A DNA stretch of 64,000 bases from Riemerella anatipestifer (GTDB taxonomy: Bacteria; Bacteroidota; Bacteroidia; Flavobacteriales; Weeksellaceae), in assembly GCF_009663465.1 (NCBI RefSeq), contig NZ_QXHU01000002.1:62001-126000 (forward strand), read 5' to 3'. The notes under the pieces are model-generated. The model did no database searches. It had not been told where the DNA came from and worked only from the letters and a program-made list of their open reading frames with translations. Each line of letters starts with the position of its first letter. The first letter of the stretch is position 1. Positions 35,391-44,051 of the stretch are shown here, piece after piece. The position numbers were made by a program, and so were the translations under genes.

Positions 35391-35732
35391 CTATTCTCTT
35401 GCGTAATCATCTTGTAGCCTCACAATATCGTCTTCGCCGAAGTAAGTTCCCGTTTGGACTTCAATGAAAACAAGTAAATCCTCACCTATATTTTCTATCC
35501 TATGCTTCGCACCCAAGGGTATAAGTACAGTTTCTCCATACTTATAGATGGTTTCTACATCATCCAAAGTTACTTTAGCAGTGCCTTGTATAATGGTCCA
35601 CGCTTCTTGTCTCTTGTTGTGGTATTGGTAAGAGAGGCGCTGCCCAGATAATACTTCCACACGTTTTAGTTTGTAATGTGGCATATCAGCCAATACAAAG
35701 TACTTCCCCCAAGGTCTTTCTCCTATTTCCAT
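35391..35732 (-). CDS. Cupin, C-terminal domain of type II mannose-6-phosphate isomerase (stand-alone)
   Basis: 113 residues matching the cupin half of bifunctional ManC/AlgA enzymes: ERPWGKYFVL at the start, LKRVEVLSGQRLSYQYHNKRQEAW with the metal-binding histidine, LIPLGAKHRIEN and EVQTGTYFGEDDIVRLQDDY at the end. The GDP-mannose pyrophosphorylase half is missing, so this is a naturally separate isomerase-like cupin. It probably supplies or interconverts a hexose phosphate for the adjacent glycosyltransferases. Activity on mannose-6-phosphate is inferred from family only. Confidence 0.85.
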   Translation of the reverse strand: MEIGERPWGKYFVLADMPHYKLKRVEVLSGQRLSYQYHNKRQEAWTIIQGTAKVTLDDVETIYKYGETVLIPLGAKHRIENIGEDLLVFIEVQTGTYFGEDDIVRLQDDYARE

Positions 35733-35841
35733 ACAGTTCTCTTTATTATTGAGGACACAAAAGTAAATAAATTTGTTTATTTCCTAAAGTTTTGGGAGAA
35801 AAATAAAAGAAAATAATGTTTTATATTATTCTAAAAATGTG

Positions 35842-35849
35842 TATTTTCG
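35842..35849 (+). promoter_or_regulatory. Possible -7 box of the ppiD-like gene
   Basis: TATTTTCG, one mismatch to TAnnTTTG, 30 bases before the ATG. Confidence 0.35.
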
Positions 35850-35879
35850 CAAATTGATTTTAAAAATTAAATATTAGAA

Positions 35880-38006
35880 ATGGCAGTTTTAGGAGAAATT
35901 AGAAAAAGACCTTGGATATTGATAGGTTTTATTGCTATTGCACTACTAGCGTTTTTGGTAAATCCAGATAGTTTAGATAAGGTTTTTGGTAAAGATCCTA
36001 ACATTCTTGGTAAAGTAAATGGGGAGGAGATTACTAGGGACGAATACAACGAGCAGTTGTTGCTTATGCGTAATCAAGCAGAAAGCCAAGGGCAGCCTTT
36101 GGTGGGATTAGAAGAGCAGGCGTGGCAGACCTTGGTGCAGTCTAAACTTATCAAGCAACAGTTTGAAAAGATGGGATTGGAGCTTACCGAAGATTTCTTT
36201 TGGAATCAGCTACAGTATGACCCAATGTTTTCACAGAATCCTCAAAATTTTGATGCTAAAGGAAATTTTAAATTAACTGAAATTAAAAAGGAGATAGAAG
36301 GTCTTAGAGAAAGTGGTAGAGTACAGGAGTACAATCAGTGGCTGAATGTCAGAAAAACAATAGAGTACAGAATGATGGCTCGTCAGCTTTTTGCTAATGT
36401 AACTAATGGTATTACGGTGGGTAAAAAGGAAGCAGAGCTTATTATGAAAAATAGAGATCAGGTGGCCGATATAGACTTTGTGAAGATAGACTATAATACT
36501 TTTGCACAGAAGAATCCTGTTAAGGTAACATCTGAGGATTTGGCTGATTTTATAAAGAAACACCCGGTTGCTTTTAAGGTAGAGACGAGCAGGAACTTAG
36601 GTGTGGTTTTGTTTCCAGCTAAGCCTAGCATTGCAGATGATAGTTTAGCACTTAAGGAGTTAAGAAAACTCTATAATGGTGAAGGAGAAAACTTCTTAAA
36701 TTCGCCGAGCGATTCTATGTTTGTAGAAATCAATTCAGAAGCTCCTGTTAAATATGGTTTTGTTTCAGAGCAAGAAGTGCCACAAGAAGCACAGTCTTTT
36801 GTGAAGACAGCTACGGTGGGGCAGGTTTATGGACCATATAAATCAGGAGATAAGTATTATGTAACTAAATTGGTAGGTAAGAGTGAGGCTACTTTACCTA
36901 AACATATTTTGATTGCTTTTGCAGGTACAGATGTTGCTAAACAAGACCCATCGATAAAAAGAACGAAAGAAGAAGCTAAAAAATTAGCAGATAGTATAGC
37001 GGCTCAAATTAAGGCAGACCCTGCTAAGTTTGTTCAGTTTGTTTCGTTGTCAGCAGATACTGGTTCAGCACAGCAAGGAGGAATGTTGCAATGGGTGCTT
37101 CCTGGTAGAAGTGGTTTTGTAAAGCCTTTTGCAGATTGGGTAGAATCTAACCCTAAAGGTGCGGTAGGAGTTGTTGAAACTCAATTTGGATACCATGTTA
37201 TGGTGAACGAAAATAAGATGCCTGTTTATAAAATAGCCAACTTAGCTAAAGATGTTAGAGCATCTAAGGAAACACAAAATAAAGTGTATGCTCAAGCAAA
37301 TACTTTTATACAGCAGATTCAAGGTAAGTCATTTAATGAGTTTGCTAATTTAGCTAAGAAAAGCAACTATCAGTTCGCTAATCCTAAAATGGTAAGTCGT
37401 TTTCAAGGACAGATACAAGGTTTAGGTACAGATAAAGACGAAGAAGTTTTGGCTTGGGCTTTCAATAAAGACACGAATAAGGGAGATACAAATATCTTTA
37501 CTACAAGTAACGGAGATTATGTAGTAGCTTATCTTAATGGAAAACAAGAAGCGGGATTGGCAGATCCAGAGTCAGTAAGAGAGCAAATAGAACCAATAGT
37601 TAAAAATCAGCTTTTAGCTAAGAAGATTGTTGAAAAACTAGATGCTTCTAAAGCATCATCATTGGATCAGATAGCTAAGTTGTTTGGAGCAGTTAAGGAA
37701 AGCGGGCAAATAAATATGCTAACTCCTAGTTTAGGAATGGCAATGGAACCTAAGGTTGCAGGTGCAGCTTTTGGGGTAGCTCCTAACAAAATTTCTAAAC
37801 CAATCGAGGGTAATACAGGGGTTTATGTCGTGGTTAAGAAAAAGGTATCAGAGAATAAACAACCAGGAGATGCTAAGCAGTTTGTACAAATGTTGGAGCA
37901 ACAGAATATTCAAATATTTACACAGAGTTTGTTAAAGAGTCTTCAGGATAATGCAGATATAAAAGACTATAGAATTGAGGTTTTTAATAAAACTCAAGAA
38001 CAGTAG
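35880..38006 (+). CDS. Peptidylprolyl isomerase, PpiD/SurA-like membrane-anchored periplasmic chaperone
   Basis: 708 residues. One N-terminal membrane helix (about residues 12-28, ILIGFIAIALLAFLV) anchors it, as in PpiD. A SurA_N-type chaperone region follows, with VNGEEITRDEYNEQL. A parvulin domain is seen around residues 340-445: LPKHILIAFAG, then GGMLQWVLPGRSGFVKPFADWV and FGYHVMVNENK. A second degenerate PPIase-like part may lie near 500-600. It helps fold newly exported envelope proteins. Its terminator overlaps the promoter of the next gene. Confidence 0.9.
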   Translation: MAVLGEIRKRPWILIGFIAIALLAFLVNPDSLDKVFGKDPNILGKVNGEEITRDEYNEQLLLMRNQAESQGQPLVGLEEQAWQTLVQSKLIKQQFEKMGLELTEDFFWNQLQYDPMFSQNPQNFDAKGNFKLTEIKKEIEGLRESGRVQEYNQWLNVRKTIEYRMMARQLFANVTNGITVGKKEAELIMKNRDQVADIDFVKIDYNTFAQKNPVKVTSEDLADFIKKHPVAFKVETSRNLGVVLFPAKPSIADDSLALKELRKLYNGEGENFLNSPSDSMFVEINSEAPVKYGFVSEQEVPQEAQSFVKTATVGQVYGPYKSGDKYYVTKLVGKSEATLPKHILIAFAGTDVAKQDPSIKRTKEEAKKLADSIAAQIKADPAKFVQFVSLSADTGSAQQGGMLQWVLPGRSGFVKPFADWVESNPKGAVGVVETQFGYHVMVNENKMPVYKIANLAKDVRASKETQNKVYAQANTFIQQIQGKSFNEFANLAKKSNYQFANPKMVSRFQGQIQGLGTDKDEEVLAWAFNKDTNKGDTNIFTTSNGDYVVAYLNGKQEAGLADPESVREQIEPIVKNQLLAKKIVEKLDASKASSLDQIAKLFGAVKESGQINMLTPSLGMAMEPKVAGAAFGVAPNKISKPIEGNTGVYVVVKKKVSENKQPGDAKQFVQMLEQQNIQIFTQSLLKSLQDNADIKDYRIEVFNKTQEQ

Positions 38007-38030
38007 TTTAGATTTAATATAAATATGATT

Positions 38031-38056
38031 AAAAAGCGACTTTAAAGTCGCTTTTT
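38031..38056 (+). terminator. Intrinsic terminator after the ppiD-like gene
   Basis: AAAAAGCGACTTT is directly followed by its reverse complement, giving a stem of about 11 bp and a T-run. Its right end carries the first bases of the mlaD-like promoter's TTTG. Confidence 0.8.
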
Positions 38057-38086
38057 TGATGTTAAAAATTAAAAATCTTATCTTTG
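38055..38086 (+). promoter_or_regulatory. Promoter of the mlaD-like gene
   Basis: TTTG (38055-38058), 20-base spacer, TATCTTTG (38079-38086); ATG 24 bases later. Confidence 0.65.
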
Positions 38087-38110
38087 CTCGGTTGAACCTA
38101 ATATAATAAA

Positions 38111-39049
38111 ATGAAATTTTCTAAAGAATTAAAAGCAGGGCTTATTGCAATATTGGCTATTGTAGGTTTTGTACTCCTGTATCAGTTTATGAAAGGGGGG
38201 AATGTGTTTTCTACAGACGATGTATATTATGTGAAATACGACAATGTACAGGGGCTTTCTGCATCTAATGCGGTATCCATAAATGGGCTGAAGGTTGGAC
38301 AAGTAAAAGAGATAAAGCCTGTTAAAGCAGCTGACGGACATATTTACTTTGTAGTTAAAATTACGGTAGATAATAAGTTTGATTTCTCTAAAAAATCTAC
38401 GGTAGAGATATTTGAACCAGGACTGATGTCTGGTAAGGAGGTTAGGGTTAATTTGGTATATGATGGTGAGCAAGCTAAGAATGGAGATACTCTGATGGGA
38501 GTGCTTCAGCAGTCGGTATTTAATAGTCTATCTTCTGAGGTTAAACCTGTTAAAGACCAGTTGTCTCATGTCCTAACCAACTTAGACTCTACTCTTGCGA
38601 GTACCAATAAAATTATGGACGAGCAAAATAGGAGAGAAATCAAGCAGTTGTTACAAAGTCTTAACCGTACAGTAGAATCATTTAGGCAAACCTCTCTTCA
38701 GACCAACCAAATGCTTTCTAGCACAGACCCTAAGATACAAAAAATGTTAGATAATGCAAATTTGGCAACAGTGAGTGCAAAGACAACATTAGACAAATAC
38801 GGCAATGTAGCGGAGAAATTAGATGTTAATAAGTTGAATGATGCCATAAGTAAGTTAAGCCTTACTTCTGATAAGTTAAATACGTTAATTTCTGGAATAC
38901 AAAACGGAGAGGGGTCTTTAGGTAAGATAGCTAAAGATGAACAGCTCTATAATAATCTTAATCAGACTTCAAAAAACCTTAATGGGTTGATAGAGGATAT
39001 CAAAAATAACCCGAAACGTTACATCAACATCTCTGTGTTTGGGAAATAG
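38111..39049 (+). CDS. MlaD family (MCE domain) lipid-transport protein
   Basis: 312 residues: an N-terminal membrane anchor (ELKAGLIAILAIVGFVLLYQF, residues about 5-25), an MCE domain at about 38-118 (VYYVKYDNVQGLSASNAVSINGLKVGQVKEI and FEPGLMSGKEVRVNL), then a long helical/coiled-coil region. MCE proteins form hexameric rings in the periplasm that shuttle phospholipids between membranes. The MlaE permease and MlaF ATPase are not adjacent. It is followed after 14 bases by the Fe-S protein gene, a coupling with no obvious functional sense. Confidence 0.9.
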   Translation: MKFSKELKAGLIAILAIVGFVLLYQFMKGGNVFSTDDVYYVKYDNVQGLSASNAVSINGLKVGQVKEIKPVKAADGHIYFVVKITVDNKFDFSKKSTVEIFEPGLMSGKEVRVNLVYDGEQAKNGDTLMGVLQQSVFNSLSSEVKPVKDQLSHVLTNLDSTLASTNKIMDEQNRREIKQLLQSLNRTVESFRQTSLQTNQMLSSTDPKIQKMLDNANLATVSAKTTLDKYGNVAEKLDVNKLNDAISKLSLTSDKLNTLISGIQNGEGSLGKIAKDEQLYNNLNQTSKNLNGLIEDIKNNPKRYINISVFGK

Positions 39050-39063
39050 AAAAAACAGTTACA

Positions 39064-40401
39064 ATGCAGTACATAGATAATATATTGTTCCTTATTTGTT
39101 TGGTGGTAGGCTTTGGTCTATTTATTAAGAGTTTAAAAGAGATTTATCGTAATATCAAACTTGGTAAAGCCATTGATAGAACTGATAATAGGCCTAAAAG
39201 ATGGCGTACTATGGCAAATGTAGCCTTAGGTCAAAGTAAAATGGGAGCAAGACCAGTGGCTGGGGCTCTGCACGTTTTGGTATATGTTGGCTTCTTGGTC
39301 ATCAATATGGAAATGTTAGAAATAATAGTTGATGGACTTTTGGGGACACACAGATTTCTAGCGAGTGTAATGGGAGAAACGCTATATGCTCTGTTTACTG
39401 CTACATTAGAAATTATGGCTCTGCTGGTCTTAGTTGCAGTAGCTGTATTTTTTGTAAGAAGGAATGTGTTGTCTGTAAAGCGTTTCAATATGAAAGAAAT
39501 GTTCGGTTGGCCTAAGAATGACGCCAACTGGATTTTAGTAATTGAGTTTGTGCTTATGATGGCATTTCTTAAAATGAATGCAGCAGACTCTATTTTACAG
39601 ACTCGTGGAGTAGAAGGTTATCATCATTTAGGAGCTTTCCCCGTTAGTGGAACATTTTTAGTGCCTATTATGGAGGTATTTCGTTTTGATAGCCCCTTTC
39701 TTATCTTCGTTGAAAGAAGTGCTTGGTGGCTACATATATTAGGTATTTTATTCTTTATGAACTACCTTTACTATTCCAAACATTTACACATTATTTTTGC
39801 ATTTCCTAATACTTGGTTTGCTAATCTTAATCCTAAGGGAGCATTTAATAATTTGGATTCTGTTACAAAGGAAATTAAGCTAATGATGGATCCTAATGCA
39901 GACCCTTATGCGGCTTCGCCAGATGGGGCTGAACCACCAGCGAAGTTTGGGGCAGAAGATGTTTTTGATTTAAACCAAGTACAGTTGCTAAATGCTTATA
40001 CTTGCACCGAGTGTGGAAGGTGTACTGCGGTTTGTCCAGCTAATTTGACAGGAAAAAAATTATCTCCTAGAAAAATAATGATGTCTACAAGAGATCGTTT
40101 GGAAGAAGTAGGGCAAAACATCAACAAGAATGGCAAATTTGTAGATGATGGTAAAAAGCTACTAGATGACTACATTACTCGTGAAGAACTTTGGGCGTGT
40201 ACCTCTTGCAATGCTTGTGTAGAGGCTTGTCCTGTACTTATAGACCCATTATCTATTATTTTTGAGATGAGAAGATTTTTGGTAATGGAGCAGTCGGCGG
40301 CACCACAAGAGCTTAATTTGATGATGACCAATGTAGAGAACAATGCTGCACCTTGGCAATACAATCAGGCAGATAGACTTGATTGGGCTGATGAAAATTA
40401 A
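39064..40401 (+). CDS. Membrane (Fe-S)-binding protein with two 4Fe-4S clusters
   Basis: 445 residues. The N-terminal half has about five membrane helices (about residues 5-25, 65-85, 105-130, 155-175, 220-240), resembling the membrane half of HdrE- or nitrate-reductase-gamma-like proteins. The C-terminal half has two ferredoxin motifs, CTECGRCTAVCP (about residue 315) and CTSCNACVEACP (about 380). The CCG-domain protein at 41042 is its usual partner. Together they look like a quinone- or electron-bifurcation-linked reductase of the HdrDE/GlpC/LldE kind; electron donor and acceptor are unknown. Confidence 0.87.
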   Translation: MQYIDNILFLICLVVGFGLFIKSLKEIYRNIKLGKAIDRTDNRPKRWRTMANVALGQSKMGARPVAGALHVLVYVGFLVINMEMLEIIVDGLLGTHRFLASVMGETLYALFTATLEIMALLVLVAVAVFFVRRNVLSVKRFNMKEMFGWPKNDANWILVIEFVLMMAFLKMNAADSILQTRGVEGYHHLGAFPVSGTFLVPIMEVFRFDSPFLIFVERSAWWLHILGILFFMNYLYYSKHLHIIFAFPNTWFANLNPKGAFNNLDSVTKEIKLMMDPNADPYAASPDGAEPPAKFGAEDVFDLNQVQLLNAYTCTECGRCTAVCPANLTGKKLSPRKIMMSTRDRLEEVGQNINKNGKFVDDGKKLLDDYITREELWACTSCNACVEACPVLIDPLSIIFEMRRFLVMEQSAAPQELNLMMTNVENNAAPWQYNQADRLDWADEN

Positions 40402-40441
40402 GCGTTTATTTTTTAATTATCTGTAACTTGTAACATTTGTA

Positions 40442-40984
40442 ATGGAAGAGATTTTACCCAAAATTGAGACTGAAAGACTAATATTAAGTCTTCCTAAAAA
40501 TGTTGATTTAGATAGAATCACTGAAATATTGAATAACGAAGTTTATTCAAAAAACACCATCAATATTCCCTATCCCTATACTAGAAAAAATGCTGAGTTT
40601 TGGTTACAACTTGCTAAAGATGGAATTAACAATCAAAATCAATATATTTTTGCCATTCGCTTGAAAGAAAATAACGAAATTATTGGAGGAATTGATTTGG
40701 GATTAAACAAACGCTTTAATAATGCAGAGTTAGGCTATTGGTTAGATGAAAAATATTGGAATAAAGGCTATATTACCGAAGCTGTGAAGTCAATTATACA
40801 ATTTGGATTTGAAACTTTAAAATTGAAAAGAATTTTTGCGTCACATTTTGATTTTAATATTTCTTCGGGTAGAGTTTTAGAAAAATCAGGAATGAAAAAA
40901 GAAGGGGTTCTTAAGTGCCGTACATGTAAAAATGGTCAATATCAGAATCATATTTTATACGCAATAATAAATGAACAGATGTAG
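40442..40984 (+). CDS. GNAT family N-acetyltransferase (RimJ/RimL-like)
   Basis: 180 residues of the Acetyltransf_3 type: IETERLILSLPKNVD at the start, AELGYWLDEKYWNKGYITEAV (acetyl-CoA-binding motif A region, about residues 100-120) and RVLEKSGMKKEGVLKCR at the C-terminus. RimJ/RimL-like enzymes acetylate protein N-termini or small amines; substrate unknown. It interrupts the pair of Fe-S genes, with 40- and 57-base gaps on its sides, and its codons look more AT-rich than its neighbours, so it may be a later insertion. Confidence 0.9.
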   Translation: MEEILPKIETERLILSLPKNVDLDRITEILNNEVYSKNTINIPYPYTRKNAEFWLQLAKDGINNQNQYIFAIRLKENNEIIGGIDLGLNKRFNNAELGYWLDEKYWNKGYITEAVKSIIQFGFETLKLKRIFASHFDFNISSGRVLEKSGMKKEGVLKCRTCKNGQYQNHILYAIINEQM

Positions 40985-41041
40985 CCATACAAGTATAGTA
41001 TACAACCAAAGTGAAGTAAAATAATTTAAGATTACAAATAA

Positions 41042-41827
41042 ATGGAATTCAAAATAAAAACAATGGCGGAATACGCTGCCGAAGGTAAAGCTCCCGAGGT
41101 TTTGTTTTGGGTAGGTTGTGCAGGAAGTTTTGATGATAGAGCTAAAAAAATCACCAAAGCCTTTTGTAAAATCCTCAACAAAATAGAGGTAGAATTTGCG
41201 GTATTGGGACAAGAGGAAAGTTGCACTGGGGACCCAGCTAAGAGAGCAGGGAACGAGTTTGTTTTCCAAATGATGGCTCTTACCAATATAGAAATCCTTA
41301 ATGCTTATGAAGTCAAGAAAATAGTAACGGCTTGTCCACATTGTTTTAATACATTAAAGAATGAGTATCCTAGTCTTGGTGGGAATTACCAAGTGCTACA
41401 TCATACACAGTTTTTAAAGCAACTTATGGAGGAGGGAAGACTGAAGATAGAAGGCGGTAAGTTTGAAGGTAAGAAAATCACTTTCCACGACCCTTGTTAC
41501 CTCGGTAGAGCCAATAACGAGTATGAAGCACCTAGAGAACTACTCAAAAAATTAGATGCAGAGCTGGTTGAAATGAAGCGTTGCAAACAAAACGGATTGT
41601 GTTGTGGTGCAGGAGGGGCACAGATGTTTAAAGAGCCAGAAAAAGGAAAAAAAGATATAAACATAGAAAGAACAGAAGAGGCTTTAGCAAAAACACCTAA
41701 TGTTATCGCGACGGGTTGTCCTTTCTGTAATACGATGATGACGGACGGTGTGAAGCATTTTAATAAAAACACAGAAGTAGAGGTTAAAGATATTGTAGAA
41801 CTTTTGGCAGAAGCAGAGGATTTATAG
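41042..41827 (+). CDS. CCG-domain (HdrB-like) Fe-S binding protein
   Basis: 261 residues of the heterodisulfide-reductase B / LutA / GlpC type. The second cysteine-rich domain is complete: DPCYLG (about residue 153), KQNGLCCGAGGAQM (about 185) and TGCPFCNTMM (about 224). The first is degenerate: WVGCAGSF, then ESCTGDPAKRAGN where CCGD would be expected, then TACPHCFNTL. Such domains bind non-cubane or 4Fe-4S clusters and act with a ferredoxin-type membrane partner, here the 39064 gene. The ATG at 41063 is an alternative start. Confidence 0.88.
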   Translation: MEFKIKTMAEYAAEGKAPEVLFWVGCAGSFDDRAKKITKAFCKILNKIEVEFAVLGQEESCTGDPAKRAGNEFVFQMMALTNIEILNAYEVKKIVTACPHCFNTLKNEYPSLGGNYQVLHHTQFLKQLMEEGRLKIEGGKFEGKKITFHDPCYLGRANNEYEAPRELLKKLDAELVEMKRCKQNGLCCGAGGAQMFKEPEKGKKDINIERTEEALAKTPNVIATGCPFCNTMMTDGVKHFNKNTEVEVKDIVELLAEAEDL

Positions 41828-41852
41828 TTGAGTTATCTTATAAACTTGTTAT

Positions 41853-42347
41853 ATGAAAATAGAAGAATCTAATATAGTAGAAACCAACGATTATAGAGTG
41901 CTTATTTATCCAGCCTCTAGACCTTTTTTACCTAAGGAAAGTAAAGAAATTACAGAAAAACTTTTTGACTTTCTTTCCGTTTGGGCGGCGCACGGCAAAC
42001 CATTGTCATCGTCTTTTAAGATTGAAAAAAATCAATTTATCATCATTAGTATAGATGAGGAGCAAGAGGTGGCTTCGGGGTGTTCTATAGATGCTCTTAA
42101 TGGTGTGATGAGGGAAATAGATACCACTTATCAACTAGGATTATTTGACCGAATGAAGGCCTGTTTCGTAGAAAATGGCGAAGTGAAAACTATGAAATTA
42201 CAAGAGTTTCGCTCGGCATTAAGGGAGGGGAAACTCTCTCAAGAGATAGAAGTGTTTGATTTTTCTAAATCTACCTATGTGGCTTTTTTATCGGATTTTC
42301 TTCTGCCGCTTAAGAGAAGTTGGGCAGGTATTTATGTAGAATCTTAG
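41853..42347 (+). CDS. Conserved Bacteroidota protein of unknown function
   Basis: 164 residues, soluble, no signal peptide. I recall very similar proteins in Flavobacteriia following the Fe-S gene pair; some databases call them ABC transporter ATPase, but no Walker A or B motif is present, so that name is unsupported. Visible features are YRVLIYPASRPFLPKE near the start, LFDFLSVWAAHGKPL around residue 45, and the C-terminal LLPLKRSWAGIYVES. It starts 25 bases after the CCG protein, so it is probably in the same operon. The last 38 bases overlap an antisense open frame discussed separately. Confidence 0.75.
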   Translation: MKIEESNIVETNDYRVLIYPASRPFLPKESKEITEKLFDFLSVWAAHGKPLSSSFKIEKNQFIIISIDEEQEVASGCSIDALNGVMREIDTTYQLGLFDRMKACFVENGEVKTMKLQEFRSALREGKLSQEIEVFDFSKSTYVAFLSDFLLPLKRSWAGIYVES

Positions 42348-42528
42348 GGAGCTGAGAGATATTGCTCCACTGCGACTTTGAAATAAAGAGCAATCCTAAA
42401 ACCCATATTTCCACAAAAAGCGTATTGCTGAAAAAGTACAAAAATAAATGAAGTCCTACGATGCCCCAACCTAAAAAGGTATCGTATTTTATTTTTGGTA
42501 GGCTATATTTAGGAAAGTCATCTGTAAG
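42310..42528 (-). pseudogene. Possible remnant of a polytopic membrane protein (glycan polymerase/ligase-like tail)
   Basis: On the minus strand a 72-codon open frame without an initiating methionine runs from a stop at 42529-42531 to a TAA at 42310-42312. Its middle reads GWGIVGLHLFLYFF then VEIWVLGLLFIS, two membrane-helix-like stretches, followed by a polar tail. About half lies in the gap between the two plus-strand genes, so it is not simply the shadow of another coding sequence. It resembles the C-terminal end of a sugar polymerase or O-antigen ligase, fitting the flippase next door. Chance cannot be excluded in AT-rich DNA. Confidence 0.3.
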
Positions 42529-43816
42529 TTATTATTTTTACCGAAACAAAATTACAGCTATTTTGTCAGTATTAAAAGTCTTAAAATCAAATATACTTTT
42601 TCTAAAATCTTTTTTCAAGAACGACGGTTTTTGGACGGCTTCGGCAATGCTGATTTCCAAATTAGCCTTGCTCCTCGTTAATATTTATGTCGCTAGAGTA
42701 TTACTAAAAGAAGATTTGGGAATGGTGTTTAAGGCTCAAAATTTTATTTCTTTTTTTATTCCTTTTGTGGGGTTGGGTACTTATCAAGGATTGCTAAAAT
42801 ACGGCAGTCAGCTGGACCACTCAACCGATTTTAAAAACCTAGAGGCTTATTCATTACACTACGGTTTGTTGGGGCAGTTGGTTATAAATGCGTTGGTCTT
42901 CATACTTGCATTGGTAATGTTTGGGCAACAATTAGAAGTCTTTTTTTTGGTGTTGTGGTTCTTGGTAAGGCTTGTGGGATTATTCTTTTTGGAAGTCTAT
43001 AAAGCCTCTTGTAGAGCCGCTTTCCGTAATAGGAAATTTGCTCTTTTGGAGATTGTCAGTAGTGTTGCCTTGTTGGCGTTGGCATTGGGGCTTACACCGT
43101 TGTTAGGGCTTAGGGGTTATGTCTTAGCCTTGTGTTTGTCGCCTTACTTTATCTTCTTTTTGGGGTTTAGGAAGTTCAGAAAAGTAGAACTGAAACCACT
43201 CTCGGTAAAATCACTTTGGCGATTTAACCTTTCTACCGCCGCTGCGAGCCTTATGCAAGAGTTGTTTTTGCTTACGGATATATTTATGATTGGGGTGTTG
43301 TTTAGTGAGGGGGTCTTGGCGGAATACAAAACGGCTTCGCTCATACCGTTAAATTTAATTTTCTTATCACGAGTGTTCATTCATAACGATTACCCTAAAC
43401 TGTGCAAACACCATCAAGATAAAGCATTTATCAAAAGGTACATTACTCAATATTTAGTCTTATTCTCGGCGCTATCAGTATTGATTTTGGGCTTGGGAAC
43501 AGCTTATGCCAATGAAATTATGAGTCTTTTTGGAACTCAATATTTAGGGCAAACTCACTTATTTAATATTTTCTTAGGAGCGTCGGTGATAGGTATGATG
43601 CTTAGGACGCCGTTTAGTAATTTGGTCTTTGCGATTGAAAAGACGAGGTTGCATCTTATCATTTCCACGCTGTCGGTAGTATTGCTCGTCCTCCTCATCT
43701 TTGCCTTACAACCCTATTTTGGGATTTTAGGGGTAGGGTACGCCCATCTATTAGCCGTTTTTTTTTCAGGAGTTCTTTATAGTGGAGTGGTTGTAAAATA
43801 TCTAATAAAACGCTAA
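42461..43816 (+). CDS. Oligosaccharide flippase family (Wzx/MATE-like) membrane protein
   Basis: Up to 451 residues with about 12 membrane helices. The conserved start of the Wzx core is seen at FFKNDGFWTASAMLISKLALLLVNIYVARVL. Later parts (LLTDIFMIGVLFSEGVLAEYKTA, LGASVIGMMLRTPFSN) fit polysaccharide biosynthesis flippases, which move lipid-linked sugar units across the inner membrane. The first 34 residues look foreign to the family and overlap a possible antisense remnant; a TTG at 42563 (MSVLKVLKSN...) is a more natural start, giving 417 residues. I keep the ATG but doubt it. No polymerase or other glycan gene is adjacent. Confidence 0.85.
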   Translation: MPQPKKVSYFIFGRLYLGKSSVSYYFYRNKITAILSVLKVLKSNILFLKSFFKNDGFWTASAMLISKLALLLVNIYVARVLLKEDLGMVFKAQNFISFFIPFVGLGTYQGLLKYGSQLDHSTDFKNLEAYSLHYGLLGQLVINALVFILALVMFGQQLEVFFLVLWFLVRLVGLFFLEVYKASCRAAFRNRKFALLEIVSSVALLALALGLTPLLGLRGYVLALCLSPYFIFFLGFRKFRKVELKPLSVKSLWRFNLSTAAASLMQELFLLTDIFMIGVLFSEGVLAEYKTASLIPLNLIFLSRVFIHNDYPKLCKHHQDKAFIKRYITQYLVLFSALSVLILGLGTAYANEIMSLFGTQYLGQTHLFNIFLGASVIGMMLRTPFSNLVFAIEKTRLHLIISTLSVVLLVLLIFALQPYFGILGVGYAHLLAVFFSGVLYSGVVVKYLIKR

Positions 43817-43996
43817 AAAGTCTTAGTTTTTGTTCAATTTATTGCTTTTTTTTATCGTTTAGTTTAATGTCTAAGCGGTTTGGAGTGCTTAATATTAAAA
43901 AAAATACGGCGAGGTATTGCGTATATAAATGCAAGTATGTAAATTTGGTTCACACTCAACGATAGAAATGCAATGATTTTGGCTTATTGTTATTTT

Positions 43997-44004
43997 TATA
44001 TTTG
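43997..44004 (+). promoter_or_regulatory. -7 box upstream of the 44052 gene
   Basis: TATATTTG, 47 bases before the ATG; a TTTG at 43978 is slightly closer than the usual spacing. Confidence 0.45.
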
Positions 44005-44051
44005 AGAAATAGTGTAATTCGTATATTTTTAACACCAAAAAAACAAAAGAA

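Noticed and set aside
40955-41341. Overlapping minus-strand frames of 128 and 84 codons across the GNAT/CCG junction
   Set aside because: Antisense of the CCG protein's conserved cysteine region; no start signal or motif.
41853-42347. ABC transporter ATPase as a name for this protein
   Set aside because: No Walker A, signature or Walker B motif is present.
43900-44000. Possible CRISPR-like repeat before the 44052 gene (GTTCACACTCAACG region)
   Set aside because: The motif occurs once; no second copy at spacer distance and no cas genes anywhere in the window.
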